21,059 nucleotides of DNA. Source: JBBTQZ01 sp038065435 (lineage in GTDB: Bacteria; Patescibacteriota; Minisyncoccia; Phycocordibacterales; WO2-35-19). Where the stretch lies: NCBI GenBank assembly GCA_038065435.1, contig JBBTQZ010000030.1, positions 1 through 21,059 on the forward strand, written 5' to 3'. A program made the position numbers and the translations under genes. Below the pieces are notes generated by a model, which did not search any database, was not told the DNA's origin, and worked only from the letters and a program-made list of their open reading frames with translations. Each line of letters opens with the position of its first letter. Position 1 is the first letter of the stretch. Positions 20,623 through 21,059 of the stretch are shown in pieces.

Positions 20623-21059
20623 ATGTTAAATAAAATAGAGACAGAATTTGGGAGTTTCTCCAAATGGTTTAAAGTGACTTTTTATGTACTATTTGTTATT
20701 TATTTGATTGCTTGGCTATCTACAATCTATTTATCCAATGTCCAAAAGGAGAGAAATTTGGAACCCATATTACCTATAATGGCTGAAGATAGCGAGGAAT
20801 ATAGAGATTTGATTGAATCTATGATTAATAATCATAGCTTTGTTTATGATGGACACATAAATACCCTAAGGGCACCGGGCTATATGTTTTTTGCTGCGGT
20901 TATCAAAACTATAGGCAGGTCCTATTTTGCTGTTACTTTGGTCCAAATAATTCTTGTATTTTATTCTGCCGTTATTATTCGTAGGATAGGCTTATTTTTT
21001 GCTGATAAGAAGGTTGGGGAAATAGCCGCTTCTATGCTTCTTTTGAATCCGATCACTCT
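20623..21059 (+). CDS. GT-C membrane glycosyltransferase (PMT/ArnT-like), N-terminal part
   Basis: The frame is open from the ATG at 20623 to the window end (145 codons seen), so this is a 5' partial gene. It shows a first membrane segment (about residues 18-40, FKVTFYVLFVIYLIAWLSTI), then an extracytoplasmic loop with the acidic motif AEDSEEYRDLIESMINNHSF and LRAPGYMFFAAVIKTIG, followed by further hydrophobic stretches. The D-S-x-x-Y motif and R-x-PGY are typical of GT39/GT83-like enzymes, which move a sugar from a polyprenyl-phosphate carrier to an acceptor outside the membrane. That fits a GT2 and a GtrA domain upstream, which would make and present such carriers. Its promoter suggests a separate or additional transcript start. 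Confidence 0.8.
   Translation, partial: MLNKIETEFGSFSKWFKVTFYVLFVIYLIAWLSTIYLSNVQKERNLEPILPIMAEDSEEYRDLIESMINNHSFVYDGHINTLRAPGYMFFAAVIKTIGRSYFAVTLVQIILVFYSAVIIRRIGLFFADKKVGEIAASMLLLNPIT

Noticed and set aside
1..21059. Use of TGA as a sense codon (Gracilibacteria/SR1 code)
   Set aside because: Several conserved genes end naturally at TGA, with the next gene starting at once (5381, 9701, 17590).

Overview
The window looks like a chromosomal stretch of a Candidate Phyla Radiation bacterium (Patescibacteria), most likely Parcubacteria-like. That placement is an inference. It rests on the AT-rich coding style, the envelope protein with a Cys-Asp-Gly / Val-Asp-Cys-Gly-Gly motif, split secD and secF, a stand-alone VirD4/TraG-like ATPase, a dense run of small glycosyltransferases and short repeats inside reading frames. 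TGA is used as a normal stop (for example at 5379-5381, 9699-9701, 10883-10885 and 17588-17590). This argues against the recoded Gracilibacteria/SR1 lineages.

Layout. 1-247: the 3' end of 23S rRNA and a complete 5S rRNA. 317-2864: a membrane-anchored vWA surface protein overlapping a SEDS-family RodA/FtsW protein. 2861-3991 (minus strand): a GT-B glycosyltransferase. 4056-7538: a polyprenyl-phosphate sugar-1-phosphate transferase, then secD and secF. 7601-9339: two proteins I do not recognise, each with its own promoter and Shine-Dalgarno sequence, separated by a 35-nt hairpin and closed by a terminator at 9400-9430. 9471-10885: a small membrane protein and a DUF4015-type putative glycoside hydrolase. 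10999-12816: a VirD4/TraG-like ATPase. 12839 to the window end: a tightly packed plus-strand envelope polysaccharide locus. It holds four GT-B transferases (one fused to a GtrA domain), an NAD-dependent sugar epimerase, a remnant methyltransferase fused to a GT2 transferase, a SAM methyltransferase, and the start of a GT-C (PMT/ArnT-like) membrane transferase.

How the genes fit together: the sugar-1-phosphate transferase would start a lipid-linked glycan, the GT-B enzymes would extend it, the epimerase would supply a nucleotide sugar, and GtrA, GT2 and GT-C proteins would make and use polyprenyl-phosphate sugars outside the membrane. RodA, the Sec genes and the DUF4015 protein are also envelope functions.

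Two patterns stand out. First, short repeats sit inside protein-coding genes without breaking the frame. They are a 29-nt AT-rich element built from four GAATTAW heptads plus G, a GC-rich palindrome (once nested inside the 29-nt element), and a 20-nt TCCTGAGCG-type element. Second, at least seven genes have a -10 box 6-8 nt upstream of the ATG, which predicts leaderless mRNAs. Only the two unknown genes at 7601 and 8371 combine a real 5' UTR with a strong Shine-Dalgarno sequence. I saw no tRNA, CRISPR array, insertion sequence or integrase. No stretch over 300 bases lacks a gene, apart from the rRNA region at 1-316.
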